The notes: generated by a model not told the origin, from the sequence alone. Shown: positions 34,405-46,768, counted from the first letter of the stretch. The stretch: DNA of 64,000 nt from Variovorax sp. J22G73 (GCF_030317035.1 NZ_JASZYK010000004.1:372001-436000), one strand, 5' to 3'. Translations and numbers: made by a program.

Positions 34405-36222
34405 TCAGGCCATCGAACGGGAGGCCGCGGCCCCCGCGCCGTCTTCCGAATCGCCCACGGCCACCAGCGGCTTGCGCACGCCGAACAGCTTGGGCACCAT
34501 CTCCGCGGCGGAGCCCTGCTCTACATTGCCCTGGCCGGTGACGTGGTAGACCACGCTGGCCGCCGAGACGATGCGCAGCGAGTGCGTGACCACCACCACC
34601 GTGCGCACCTTGGCCACCGCGAGCAGCGTGGCCAGCAGGTTGCGCTCGCTTTGAAAGTCCAGGTCGTTGCTGGGCTCGTCGAGCACCAGCACCGAGGGCT
34701 TGCGCAGGAAGCTCATGGCCAGCGCGAGCTTGCGCCGCTCGCCCACCGACACGCCGGTGCCGCCCTCGCCCACGCGCGTGCGGTAGCCGTCGGGCAGGCG
34801 CGACAGGAAGTCGTGCGCGCCCGAGAGCTTGCAGGCCGCCACGATCTGCTCGTCGCTCTGGCCCGGCGCGCCGCGGCGCATCACGTCGATGAGCGGGCCG
34901 CCGAACCAGTACACCTCCTGCGAGAGGTAGCTGATCCAGCGCGAGAGTTCTTCGCGCCCGAACTGCGACAGGTCGTACTCGCCGATGCTGATGGTGCCGC
35001 GCGTGGGCTCGTACAGGCCCGACAGCAGCTTCACCAGCGTCGACTTGCCCGCGCCGTTGCGCCCGACGATCACGTGCAGGCCACCGGGGCCGATGTCGAG
35101 GTCGACGTTTTCCAGCACCGGCTGCTGCGCGGTCTCGCTGAAGCTGAAGCTCACGTCCTTGAAGGTGATGCGGCCCAGCGGCTGCGGCAGCGTCATGCCG
35201 GTGGGCGGCTTCTCGACCGGCTCGCCCAGCACGGTCTCCAGGCGCTGCGCGGCTTCCTTCGCGGTGGCCAGCGAGCGCCAGTTCGACACCAGTCCGGCCA
35301 CCGGCTGCAGCGCCTTCAGCGCGAGCATGTTGGAGGCGACCAGGCCGCCCACGGTCATCCATTGCTCCATGACCGAGATGGCGCCCACCGTCACCACCAC
35401 CACCGAGAACACCGTGAGCAGCACGGTGGTGCCGTCGCGCGTGGTCTCGATCTGGCCGTTCTTGGTGAAGCTCTCGGTGAGCCAGGCGTTGTACGTCTGG
35501 CGCCACATCTCGATGGTGGGGCCGTCGTTGGACTGCGTCTTGAGCGTCTCGCGCGCGTTGCAAATCTCCGACGTCATGCGGTCGAGGCCACGCCCGCGCT
35601 GCACTTCTTCCACGCGGCCGGAGCGCACCTCGTCGGCCCACCACCACGCCAGGAACGACATGATGGCCAGGAACAGCGCCACCACCGGGAGCACCGGCAG
35701 CGCGACGATGCCGATGACGATGAGCGCGAAGACGGCCATGGGCAGGTCGAAGATCGACTGCGCCAGCCCGCCGGTGACGGTGCCGCGCACCGAACCCACG
35801 TCGCGGAAGTACAGCTGCCACGACGACGCGGGCCGCGCCTCGAGCGCGCGCAGCGGGCGCGAGAGCATCGAGTTGAGCAGCGCGCCCGACACACCGTGGT
35901 CGATGATGGCGCCGGCATTGCGCAGCAGGCGCGAGCGCCGCGTGCGCAGCCAGAACTCGATGCACAGGAAGAACAGGATGCCGCTCACCAGCGCGGCGAG
36001 CGTGGAGAAGCCGCTGCGCGAGAGCACGCGGTCATACACCTGCAGCAGGAAGATCGAAGGCAGCAGCCCGAACAGGCTGATGGGCAGCGAACGCCAGGCC
36101 GCGCTCTTCACGAGCGGGTACGCGTCGCGAAAGGCCGCGTTCAATGCACCCGCATACGGGCTGGCACCGGGCGCTTCGGGCGTGTCGGCGACCAGCTGGC
36201 TGGGCAAGAGGAACTTGATCAT
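34405..36222 (-). CDS. Type I secretion ABC exporter (no C39 domain)
   Basis: A 605-residue half-transporter: membrane domain (about 45-310, six helices) and ATPase domain (about 350-580) with Walker A GRNGAGKS (387-394) and Walker B VLVLDEP (511-517). The signature position reads VSVGERR (491-497) instead of LSGGQ, an unusual form. Only about 40 residues precede the first helix, so the N-terminal C39 or C39-like domain of HlyB/LapB exporters is absent. This resembles the shorter PrtD type. Substrate is inferred to be the repeat protein at 40.5-44.9 kb, since no other type I substrate is nearby. Confidence 0.9.
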   Translation of the reverse strand: MIKFLLPSQLVADTPEAPGASPYAGALNAAFRDAYPLVKSAAWRSLPISLFGLLPSIFLLQVYDRVLSRSGFSTLAALVSGILFFLCIEFWLRTRRSRLLRNAGAIIDHGVSGALLNSMLSRPLRALEARPASSWQLYFRDVGSVRGTVTGGLAQSIFDLPMAVFALIVIGIVALPVLPVVALFLAIMSFLAWWWADEVRSGRVEEVQRGRGLDRMTSEICNARETLKTQSNDGPTIEMWRQTYNAWLTESFTKNGQIETTRDGTTVLLTVFSVVVVTVGAISVMEQWMTVGGLVASNMLALKALQPVAGLVSNWRSLATAKEAAQRLETVLGEPVEKPPTGMTLPQPLGRITFKDVSFSFSETAQQPVLENVDLDIGPGGLHVIVGRNGAGKSTLVKLLSGLYEPTRGTISIGEYDLSQFGREELSRWISYLSQEVYWFGGPLIDVMRRGAPGQSDEQIVAACKLSGAHDFLSRLPDGYRTRVGEGGTGVSVGERRKLALAMSFLRKPSVLVLDEPSNDLDFQSERNLLATLLAVAKVRTVVVVTHSLRIVSAASVVYHVTGQGNVEQGSAAEMVPKLFGVRKPLVAVGDSEDGAGAAASRSMA

Positions 36223-36259
36223 GGGAAAGGGCCGATCCGTCGGGCAATGACGCCTGCGT

Positions 36260-36287
36260 CATTATCAACTGTTACCCGATTGTTACA
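36260..36287 (-). promoter_or_regulatory. Candidate sigma-70 promoter for the exporter genes
   Basis: Read on the minus strand, TTGTAA (36282-36287) and GATAAT (36260-36265) are 16 bases apart, matching -35 and -10 at four and five of six positions. Two GTAAC direct repeats (36281-36285 and 36270-36274, 11 bases apart) overlap the -35 and spacer. This pentamer is the core of the half-sites seen at the tad enhancer. Confidence 0.4.
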
Positions 36288-36313
36288 AGGCAAAAATTCA
36301 CCCGATGCGCACA

Positions 36314-36643
36314 TCAGCACACCGGTGTTTGCCCCTTCACCGGACCGGCCCGTTCCGCTCGCTGCGGCCCGTGTGGCGCGGGGCTTCCCGTGACCGCGCA
36401 ACCGACCGCCTTCCCTGACCTGGACGCCTGCTTGACCTGGGGCAAACCCTCGGCGAACGCGAGCGCGATGTTGGCGCACAGCAGCATGCACACCACCCAT
36501 GCGAACAGCAGCTGGAGCCAGCCGAGCCACCATCGGCGCGCGGACGGCTGCAGCGACTGGAGGGGTTGCAAGGGTTGCAGTGGCTGCAACGAGGCCGTGG
36601 CCTCATGCTCGAAGTTCGGCTGCAGGAGCGCGTTCCATCTCAT
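36314..36643 (-). CDS. Small single-pass membrane protein, unknown
   Basis: A 109-residue frame whose ATG at 36643 overlaps the stop of the fusion gene (ATGA), which argues for real, coupled translation. It has a Gln/Leu/Pro tetrad repeat (LQPLQPLQPLQSLQP), then one hydrophobic helix (WLQLLFAWVVCMLLCANIALAFA) and a polar C-terminus rich in Gly, Pro and Ala. I do not recognise it. Its place between the ligase-like fusion and the exporter suggests a membrane partner of one of them. The C-terminal part may be longer than the functional protein. Confidence 0.5.
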   Translation of the reverse strand: MRWNALLQPNFEHEATASLQPLQPLQPLQSLQPSARRWWLGWLQLLFAWVVCMLLCANIALAFAEGLPQVKQASRSGKAVGCAVTGSPAPHGPQRAERAGPVKGQTPVC

Positions 36644-39600
36644 GGCAATGCTTTCAAAACCCGGGCGAGCCGGGACAGGCCGACGCCGGCGGAACTCTTC
36701 GCGAGCACCCAGTCGCCTGGCTGCAGGAGTCCGCCGAGCGCGGTCGACAAATCGGACACATCGACGAACCAGTGCGAGCGCACCTTGGTGCGAATGCGCG
36801 CATGCAGCGCGCGCATCATCGGCCCGCACAGCAGCACGCGATCGGGTTGCGAGGCCAGCAGCTCGGCCTCCAGGTCGAGGTGATGGCGCTGCGCGGCGGG
36901 GCCCAGCTCCTGCATGTCGCCCAGGATGGCCACGCGGCGCGCGGGCTCGCAGGGCGCCTGCGACAGCAGCTCGAGCGCGGCGCGCATGGAGCTGGGGTTG
37001 GCGTCGTAGGTCTCGTCGATCAGCTTGAAGCTGCCGCCGCCGATGTGAATGGTGTGCAGCGCACCGCGCCCGCCGGGCGGTTCGAAGTGCGCGAAGGGTT
37101 CCACCGCCGCGCCCAGCGGCAGGCGCAGGGCCTGCAGCGCGGCGAGCGCGGCGATGGCGCTGGCGCCCATGTGGCGCCCCGGTGCATTGAGCCGCAGCTG
37201 AAAGGGCTCGCCCGCCACCAGCGCCTGCACCTCGCCGTGGTCGAAGGCGAGCAGGCGCACGTCGGCCTCAGGGTGCTCGCCGTAGGTGAGCGTCTGCAGC
37301 TGCTGCTGCGCGGCCACTTCGGCGAAGGTCGCGAACTCGGGCATGTCGCGGTTCAGCACCACGGTGTCGCCCGGCGACATGGCCAGGAAGAAGCGGGCAT
37401 CGAGCCGCGCGGCGGCTTCCGAAGGGCCACGGTGTTTCTGCGACGCGGACGACAGGCCCGTCACCACCATCAGCGAAGGCCGCACCAGCTGCGCCGACAC
37501 CGGCATCTGCGAGCTGCCCAGCTCGAGCACCCAATAGGCCGCATGGCGCGGCATGCAGGTCATGTTCCATGCAATGCCCGAGGGCATGCTGACGCTGCCT
37601 TCGGGCACGCCCACCTCGCCCCACACGGTGAGCGCGCTGGCGAGCATGGCGGCCACGGTGCCGCTGGCGGCCCCGCCTGCCGCGCCGTGGCCCACGCCGG
37701 CGCTGCTGCTGCTGTTGTTCCCATTCGTCGCGCCGTTCACCGCACCGCTGCCCAGCACCGCGCACACGCGGCCCGTGAACTCGGCGCGCGCATGGTCGCC
37801 CAGCTCCAGCACCGCCTGCAGCACGTTGCCCACCTTGAGCACGGGCACGCGCTTGTCCAGGTGTGGCTTGGGGTCCGTGCACAGCACGGCCGCGGCCGGC
37901 TGCAGCACGCCCTTGAGCGTGACGGCGGCCAGCGCCGTCTTCGACGGCCGCGCCTGGTGGTCGAACACCACGCGGCCCTTGCGCATGTAAGAGCGCTGCG
38001 CCACGCCGGTGGCGCGCCAGCCGTCGTCGGGCTTGACCACCCAATCGCCGCCGGTGACGCGCGCCATTTCGCTCGCGGTCCAGGCGGCGCCGTCGTCGCG
38101 CGCGGCCGCGCCGGCGCCGGTGGCGATGCCGCCGACGCTGTTCATGCCGGGCAGCGCGCGCCGCTCCAGCAGGTAGCGGTGGTACGCGGCGAAGCCCGAC
38201 ACGTACTGCTGCACGTCGTCGATGCGCACGCGGAACGAATGGTGGCGAATGAAGAACGAACCCACCACGCTCGACGGCCGGCGGAAGTACATCGCCGTCT
38301 CGGGCCAGAAGAAGCCGTTGAGCAGGTAGTGCGCGCGGTAGTCCAGCGCGCGGTAGAACTTCTCGGTGTCCAGCTCGTCGAGCAGGTGCCGCATGGCGGG
38401 CATGCCTTCCAGGCGCTGCAGCATCTGCTGCGCGGCGAGCATGAGCTCCAGCAGCGTCGGAAACGTGGTCTTGCGGTCGAGCACGAAGTCCAGGTAGCCC
38501 GCCACGTTCTGCAGCCCGAAACGAAAGTACTTCTCCTGCGGGCTCCAGTGCGTGAGCTCGTTCACGCAGCAGCTCAGCCAGTGGTCGTGCGACTGCCAGT
38601 GCTGGCTGGCGATGAAGTGGTCGAAGGCCTTTTCCACCACGGCCAGCCATTGCGGATCGCGCGTGAGGCCGTACAGCCGCATGAGCGCGAAGGCCGCCTC
38701 GCCGTCGTAGTAGATGATGCGCGAGGCCTGCTTCACCGCCAGGTCGCTCGCATGCAGCACGTGGTTGAAGCGGCCCGTGGCCGGGTCCTGCAACGAGACG
38801 ATGCCCAGCGCGAGCTTTTCCAGCAGCGCCAGCCAGTGGCGCGTTTCCATCAGCTCGCAGTACTTCACCAGCGCGAGCACGCAGGCCGCGTTGCCGCCCA
38901 GCTTGATTTCGCCGCCGGTGTCGACCAGGTAGGACACCACGCGCCCGTCGGACAGCGTGTAGTCGCGGATCAGCGCGGTGGTGAGGTGGTCGAGCGCGCG
39001 CTCGATGGCAAAGCGCAAGGTCTCGTCGCGCGTGAGCTCCCAGGCCTCGAGCATGGCGTGCAGCGTGCTCGCGTGGCGCATGGCGTCGTAGGTCGGAATG
39101 CGGCGGTCGAAGCACGGAAAGTAGCCGTACACGAACAGGCCGTCGCTCTGCACCTGGCGCGCCAGGTAAGAGGCGCCGCTGCGCACCAGGTCGAGCACCG
39201 ACTGCGGGTTGAGCGCGGGCAGCTGGCGCCGCCCCGCGTCGAGCCCCGTGCCGACCAGCTTGTGCACCACGCCGTCGGGCTGGCAGAACACGCCCACGGT
39301 GGCCAGCAGGTACACCGGGTGGTCAGCGGCCATCTCCAGCGGCGGCGTGCGCTCGAAGCGCGCCTGGCCGTACACCTCGAAGTTGCGCGGGTTCACCACC
39401 GAATGCGGAATGGTGGAGTCGCCGCTCAGCATGGCGTTGGCGTTGAGCTCCTGCTCGGTGAAGGCGAGCGCGAAGTCCTTGTCGAAGGCCAGGCCCAGGC
39501 GAAAGTAGTTGCGCTTGACAGCGGTGAGCTGGGTCTTGAACTGGGCCCAGTCCATCGGGCTCGCGCCCTCGACCCAGTCGATGCGCAGCCACGGCGAGAC

Positions 39601-39816
39601 GATGCCGCGCTCGCGCACCCATTGCTCGACACGCTCGGCGCCTTCGCGCCAGGCGGTCTCGAAGTCGGCGGCGCGCGCGTGCACCACGTGGGCACGCTGC
39701 GAGCCGTCGCTGACGGAGAAGAACAGCGTGAACGCCGGGTACGGCGCCGGCAGTGCCGCGCACACGGACGCGAGGCGTTCGTGGCAGGCGTGGAGCTGGT
39801 CTGTGAAGGACATCAT
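36640..39816 (-). CDS. Helical-toroid-like domain fused to a MurF-like ligase lacking its P-loop
   Basis: A 1058-residue two-part protein. Residues about 200-560 are a series of amphipathic helices with repeated aromatic/His/Asp motifs (GYFPCFDRRIPTYDAMRHAS, LVDTGGEIKLGGNAACVLAL, YDGEAAFALMRLYGL), as in alpha/alpha-toroid enzymes. Residues about 577-1058 follow MurF order: ELGSS (765-769), NAPGRHMGASAIAAL (877-891), LIDETYDANPSSMRAAL (932-948) and VAILGDMQELG (962-972). At the ATP site, where MurF has GxxGKT, there is a Gly/Ala/Asn/Ser-rich stretch (689-720) with no Lys. The ligase is therefore probably inactive or ATP-independent. It is encoded between an OmpA lipoprotein and a type I exporter. 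Role unknown; modification or handling of the surface protein or of peptidoglycan is conceivable. Confidence 0.75.
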   Translation of the reverse strand: MMSFTDQLHACHERLASVCAALPAPYPAFTLFFSVSDGSQRAHVVHARAADFETAWREGAERVEQWVRERGIVSPWLRIDWVEGASPMDWAQFKTQLTAVKRNYFRLGLAFDKDFALAFTEQELNANAMLSGDSTIPHSVVNPRNFEVYGQARFERTPPLEMAADHPVYLLATVGVFCQPDGVVHKLVGTGLDAGRRQLPALNPQSVLDLVRSGASYLARQVQSDGLFVYGYFPCFDRRIPTYDAMRHASTLHAMLEAWELTRDETLRFAIERALDHLTTALIRDYTLSDGRVVSYLVDTGGEIKLGGNAACVLALVKYCELMETRHWLALLEKLALGIVSLQDPATGRFNHVLHASDLAVKQASRIIYYDGEAAFALMRLYGLTRDPQWLAVVEKAFDHFIASQHWQSHDHWLSCCVNELTHWSPQEKYFRFGLQNVAGYLDFVLDRKTTFPTLLELMLAAQQMLQRLEGMPAMRHLLDELDTEKFYRALDYRAHYLLNGFFWPETAMYFRRPSSVVGSFFIRHHSFRVRIDDVQQYVSGFAAYHRYLLERRALPGMNSVGGIATGAGAAARDDGAAWTASEMARVTGGDWVVKPDDGWRATGVAQRSYMRKGRVVFDHQARPSKTALAAVTLKGVLQPAAAVLCTDPKPHLDKRVPVLKVGNVLQAVLELGDHARAEFTGRVCAVLGSGAVNGATNGNNSSSSAGVGHGAAGGAASGTVAAMLASALTVWGEVGVPEGSVSMPSGIAWNMTCMPRHAAYWVLELGSSQMPVSAQLVRPSLMVVTGLSSASQKHRGPSEAAARLDARFFLAMSPGDTVVLNRDMPEFATFAEVAAQQQLQTLTYGEHPEADVRLLAFDHGEVQALVAGEPFQLRLNAPGRHMGASAIAALAALQALRLPLGAAVEPFAHFEPPGGRGALHTIHIGGGSFKLIDETYDANPSSMRAALELLSQAPCEPARRVAILGDMQELGPAAQRHHLDLEAELLASQPDRVLLCGPMMRALHARIRTKVRSHWFVDVSDLSTALGGLLQPGDWVLAKSSAGVGLSRLARVLKALP

Positions 39817-39925
39817 TCGGCCCCGATCGAGTGCGGGAAACCGTCCGCGCCCCTCATCTGCTCTCGCTTCGATGAGGTGGGCGCGGCGCGGAAACTGCCG
39901 TCGAAGTCATCGCGGTTGATCCGGT

Positions 39926-40429
39926 TCAGCGGTAGCTGAATTCGGCTCGGCGATTGAGCTGATAGCCCTCCTCGGTGGTTGCGGTCGACGCGGGCTTCTC
40001 GGTGCCCCAGCTGATGGCCTCGATGCGCTCGGCGGGAACGCCGAGCTGCGTGAGCGCGCGCTGCACCGAGTCGGCACGGCGCTGGCCGAGCGCCAGGTTG
40101 TATTCGCGCCCGCCGCGCTGGTCGGTGTTGCCTTCGATCACCACGCGGCTGGAGGTGCGGTTGCGCATGTAGCTGGCATGCGCCTCCACGATCTCGCGGT
40201 CCTGCGGGCGGATGTTGTATTTGTCGAAATCGAAGTAGACGATCTTCGAGACGCCGGCCGGTCCGTTCTGCACCGGCGGCGGCAGCGGCGGTTCCACCTT
40301 CGCCACCGCGCTCTTGGCCTTGTTGGAGTAGTAGTAGGTCGCATCGTCGCGGCCGCTCTTGGGGGCCGCGCAGCCCACGAGGGCGGCGCCGAGCGCGACG
40401 ATGGTGAGTATCCGGAAATTCTTTTTCAT
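39926..40429 (-). CDS. OmpA-family (Pal-like) outer-membrane lipoprotein
   Basis: A 167-residue lipoprotein with lipobox ALVGC (Cys 20) and a C-terminal OmpA domain (about 60-167). The latter carries the peptidoglycan-binding core IVYFDFDKYNIRP, IEGNTDQRGGREYNLALGQRRA and NRRAEFSYR. It would tie the outer membrane to peptidoglycan. The true Pal gene normally sits in the tol operon; here it lies directly behind the repeat-protein gene, so it is more likely a dedicated anchor or partner for that protein. A strong hairpin lies in the gap between the two genes. Confidence 0.88.
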   Translation of the reverse strand: MKKNFRILTIVALGAALVGCAAPKSGRDDATYYYSNKAKSAVAKVEPPLPPPVQNGPAGVSKIVYFDFDKYNIRPQDREIVEAHASYMRNRTSSRVVIEGNTDQRGGREYNLALGQRRADSVQRALTQLGVPAERIEAISWGTEKPASTATTEEGYQLNRRAEFSYR

Positions 40430-40442
40430 GACGATCCTTTCG

Positions 40443-40470
40443 AGGGACAGGCCGGTGGTGGCCTGTCCCT
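40443..40470. other. Strong stem-loop between the repeat-protein gene and the OmpA lipoprotein gene
   Basis: AGGGACAGGCC and GGCCTGTCCCT form a perfect 11-bp stem with a six-base loop, 41 bases past the stop of the repeat-protein gene. No T-run follows on the minus strand. It therefore more likely protects the upstream mRNA end or attenuates read-through than terminates fully. Confidence 0.7.
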
Positions 40471-40510
40471 GGTGCTGCGACTCCCTCTCCCCTCCTTGCG
40501 ATGTTCCTGA

Positions 40511-44857
<4,347 letters not shown>

Positions 44858-44890
44858 GGCAGCCTCTGTGAGAAAAGATGTCTCTACAGG

Positions 44891-44906
44891 GGCAACATGC
44901 GTGCCG
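44891..44906 (-). promoter_or_regulatory. Sigma-54 promoter of the repeat-protein gene
   Basis: On the minus strand CGGCACG-CATG-TTGCC matches TGGCACG-N4-TTGCW at ten of twelve positions, with exact GG/GC spacing. Transcription would start near 44880, about 22 bases before the ATG at 44857. No sigma-70 promoter of comparable quality is seen. Confidence 0.75.
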
Positions 44907-44945
44907 CTTTTCGCAGGTGCTTGAAGGCCCCCGTTACCCACCTCG

Positions 44946-44958
44946 CAAGCTATTGATT
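44946..44958 (-). promoter_or_regulatory. IHF-binding consensus between enhancer and promoter
   Basis: AATCAATAGCTTG on the minus strand matches WATCAANNNNTTR at every specified position. It lies between the palindrome at 45033 and the sigma-54 promoter, in an AT-rich run. This is the classic place for IHF to bend DNA so an enhancer-bound activator can reach the polymerase. Confidence 0.7.
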
Positions 44959-45032
44959 TTTATAGGTATTTTTCAAAAACACGGGTTTTCACGGAGGCCT
45001 GGAAACAGGTCGTAAGTACCTCAATCAGCGAT

Positions 45033-45056
45033 TCGTTACGTAACGATGTAACGCCG
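45033..45056. promoter_or_regulatory. Candidate enhancer site of the repeat-protein gene
   Basis: TCGTTACGTAACGA (45033-45046) is a perfect 14-bp palindrome, followed by the half-site GTAACGCCG. It shares TACGTAAC with the first tad upstream palindrome and is about 130 bases from the sigma-54 promoter. Confidence 0.6.
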
Positions 45057-45167
45057 TGTACCCGGAACGTCCGGCACAACTTGCGTGGCTTTTGCGGTGC
45101 TCTCGGTGGCGCGCGAAGCCACCGCGGCGGCGCCAAGCCACAGCCCTTTTTCTTTCTTCTTCTATAT

Positions 45168-45602
45168 ATGTTCAATCCCTCCCAGGAAGACGTGCGCCGC
45201 TTCTTCTGCGACGTGTACGCCAAGCACCGCCAGGGCCAGCCCATGGAAGCGCTGGAAACCATTGCCGCCGGCTGGATCGACGAGCACCCCGAGTACCACG
45301 AGGACCTGGCCGATGCCGACGCGGCGGTGGCGCGGGTGTACGACGGCTCGAACGGGCGCGAGAACCCCTTTCTTCACCTGTCGATGCACCTGTCGATCAG
45401 CGAGCAGTGCTCCATCGACCAGCCGCGCGGCATCCGCCAGGCGGTGGAACTGCTGGCCGCGCGCCGCGGCTCGCTGCTGCACGCGCACCACGAGGCAATG
45501 GACTGCCTGGGCCAGATGATGTGGGAGAGCCAGCGCGCCGGGCGCCCGCCCGACGGCGAAGGCTACGTGGCCTGCGTGCAGCGCCGGGCGACGAAAGACT
45601 AG
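45168..45602 (+). CDS. DUF1841 family protein
   Basis: A 144-residue, probably cytoplasmic protein starting MFNPSQEDVRRFFCDVYAKH, with stretches HPEYHEDLADADAAV and NPFLHLSMHLSISEQ. This matches the DUF1841 family, widespread in beta- and gammaproteobacteria and without known function. The ATG at 45168 was preferred over a longer frame from 45081. It is not obviously linked to its neighbours. Confidence 0.85.
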   Translation: MFNPSQEDVRRFFCDVYAKHRQGQPMEALETIAAGWIDEHPEYHEDLADADAAVARVYDGSNGRENPFLHLSMHLSISEQCSIDQPRGIRQAVELLAARRGSLLHAHHEAMDCLGQMMWESQRAGRPPDGEGYVACVQRRATKD

Positions 45603-45639
45603 GCGAAGGCGACGCCACCGGGCGGCTGAAAAGCTCAGC

Positions 45640-45684
45640 GACTGACTGACTGACTGACTGGCTGGCTGGCTGGCTGGCTGGCTT
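45640..45684. repeat. Tetranucleotide tandem repeats, (GACT)5 then (GGCT)6
   Basis: Five GACT units pass directly into six GGCT units in the gap between two converging genes, ending at the pcaQ stop codon (45683-45685). A change in copy number would not alter any coding frame, apart from possibly touching the stop. Confidence 0.9.
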
Positions 45685-46693
45685 AGCCCGCCCGCTTCTT
45701 CCGCGCCGGCGACGGCACGGCGCCCTGCTGTTTCGCCGCCTCGCGCAACAGCGCGGCCATGGCCAGGCGCAGCGCCGATGGCTCAGCGTCGCTGCGCTGC
45801 AGCAGGCCGACCGGCTCCTCGGTGCCCGCGGTCTCGATGCGCAGGCGCACCAGCCGCCCCGCCGCCAGTTCCCCGCGCGCCGCGCCCAGCGGCGTGATCC
45901 ACACCGCATCGGACACCGCCACCAGCGCGCTCGCCACGGCCACGTCCAGTGTCTGCAGCGCGTTGGTCGGCAGCACTAGGCCGCGCGCCGACAAGAAGCT
46001 CTCGGTGTTGTGGCGCGGGATGGTGCCCTCGCCGTACACCACCAGCGGGAAGCCCATCACCGCCTGCACCGACGCCGCCAAGGCCCGGCGCGCATGCGCA
46101 GGCGCGGCCAGCGGATGGCCCGCGCGCACCGCGAACACCAGCGGCTCGGTGTGCAGCAGCTCGAAGCTCAGCCCGCCCATCAGGCGCGGGTCGCTCATGC
46201 GGCCCACCACCAGGTCGAGCTCGCCGGCGCGCAGCTCGTCGAGCAGCGCGGCGTTGGCGGCGCTCTTCACCACGATCTGCACCTGCGGCCAGCCTTCGCG
46301 CAGGCGCGCCAGCGCCACCGGCAACAGGGCCGGCGCCACGCTGGGCAAGGCGCCGATGCGCAGCCGCTCGATGCGCCCGCCCGCGGCCGGCGCCACGGCC
46401 TGCGCGCTGGCGTCCAGCGCCTCGAGCACGCGCAGCGCGTGCGCCAGCAGTTGCTCGCCGGCGGCGGTGAGCCCCTGCACGCCGCGCCGCCCGGCGTTGC
46501 TGCGCTCGACCAGCCGCGTGCCGACGATGGCCTCCAGCTCCGACAACGTCTTGGACACCGCCGGCTGGCTCAACGCCAGCCGCTCGGCGGCGCGCGCGAG
46601 GTGGCGCTCCTGCGCCACGGCCACGAAGGAGCGCAGGTGGCGCAGCTGAACGTTGCGCAGGAAATCCTGGCGAAGGTCGACGGAGGTTTTCAA
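45683..46693 (-). CDS. pcaQ: LysR-type regulator PcaQ
   Basis: A regulator of up to 336 residues; the frame opens at a TTG at 46693 and a start a few codons later is possible. The N-terminal helix-turn-helix (HLARAAERLALSQPAVSKTLSELE) is followed by the effector domain. The sequence and its divergent position beside pcaHG fit PcaQ, which in characterised bacteria activates protocatechuate genes in response to beta-carboxy-cis,cis-muconate. A palindrome of the PcaQ type lies in the shared intergenic region. Confidence 0.85.
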   Translation of the reverse strand: MKTSVDLRQDFLRNVQLRHLRSFVAVAQERHLARAAERLALSQPAVSKTLSELEAIVGTRLVERSNAGRRGVQGLTAAGEQLLAHALRVLEALDASAQAVAPAAGGRIERLRIGALPSVAPALLPVALARLREGWPQVQIVVKSAANAALLDELRAGELDLVVGRMSDPRLMGGLSFELLHTEPLVFAVRAGHPLAAPAHARRALAASVQAVMGFPLVVYGEGTIPRHNTESFLSARGLVLPTNALQTLDVAVASALVAVSDAVWITPLGAARGELAAGRLVRLRIETAGTEEPVGLLQRSDAEPSALRLAMAALLREAAKQQGAVPSPARKKRAG

Positions 46694-46703
46694 TGCGCGT
46701 TGC

Positions 46704-46718
46704 TTAACCGCTGGTTAT
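46704..46718. promoter_or_regulatory. PcaQ-type operator
   Basis: TTAACC-GCT-GGTTAT is an inverted repeat 22 bases upstream of the pcaH -35 element. The site I recall for rhizobial PcaQ is ATAACC-N4-GGTTAA; this one has the same arms with a three-base spacer. Confidence 0.6.
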
Positions 46719-46739
46719 GGAGAACGTATCAATCTTCAA

Positions 46740-46768
46740 TTTACATCATTGAACGGCGCTTCTAAAGT
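46740..46768 (+). promoter_or_regulatory. Sigma-70 promoter of pcaHG
   Basis: TTTACA (46740-46745) and TAAAGT (46763-46768) are separated by exactly 17 bases and match the -35 and -10 hexamers at five and four of six positions. The start of transcription would be near 46775, about 35 bases before the pcaH ATG. Confidence 0.6.

Larger units (their letters stand above)
44858..45167. promoter_or_regulatory. 310-base divergent regulatory gap upstream of the repeat-protein gene
   Basis: This gap holds no gene. It contains a sigma-54 promoter (44891-44906), an exact IHF-consensus site (44946-44958) in an AT-rich stretch, and a 14-bp palindrome (45033-45046) with an extra half-site. All are oriented or placed to serve the minus-strand gene; the DUF1841 gene starts on the other side. 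Confidence 0.7.

Noticed and set aside
39926..40429. Pal of the Tol-Pal system
   Set aside because: The sequence is Pal-like, but no tol genes are adjacent and it lies in the secretion locus, so the specific pal assignment was not made.
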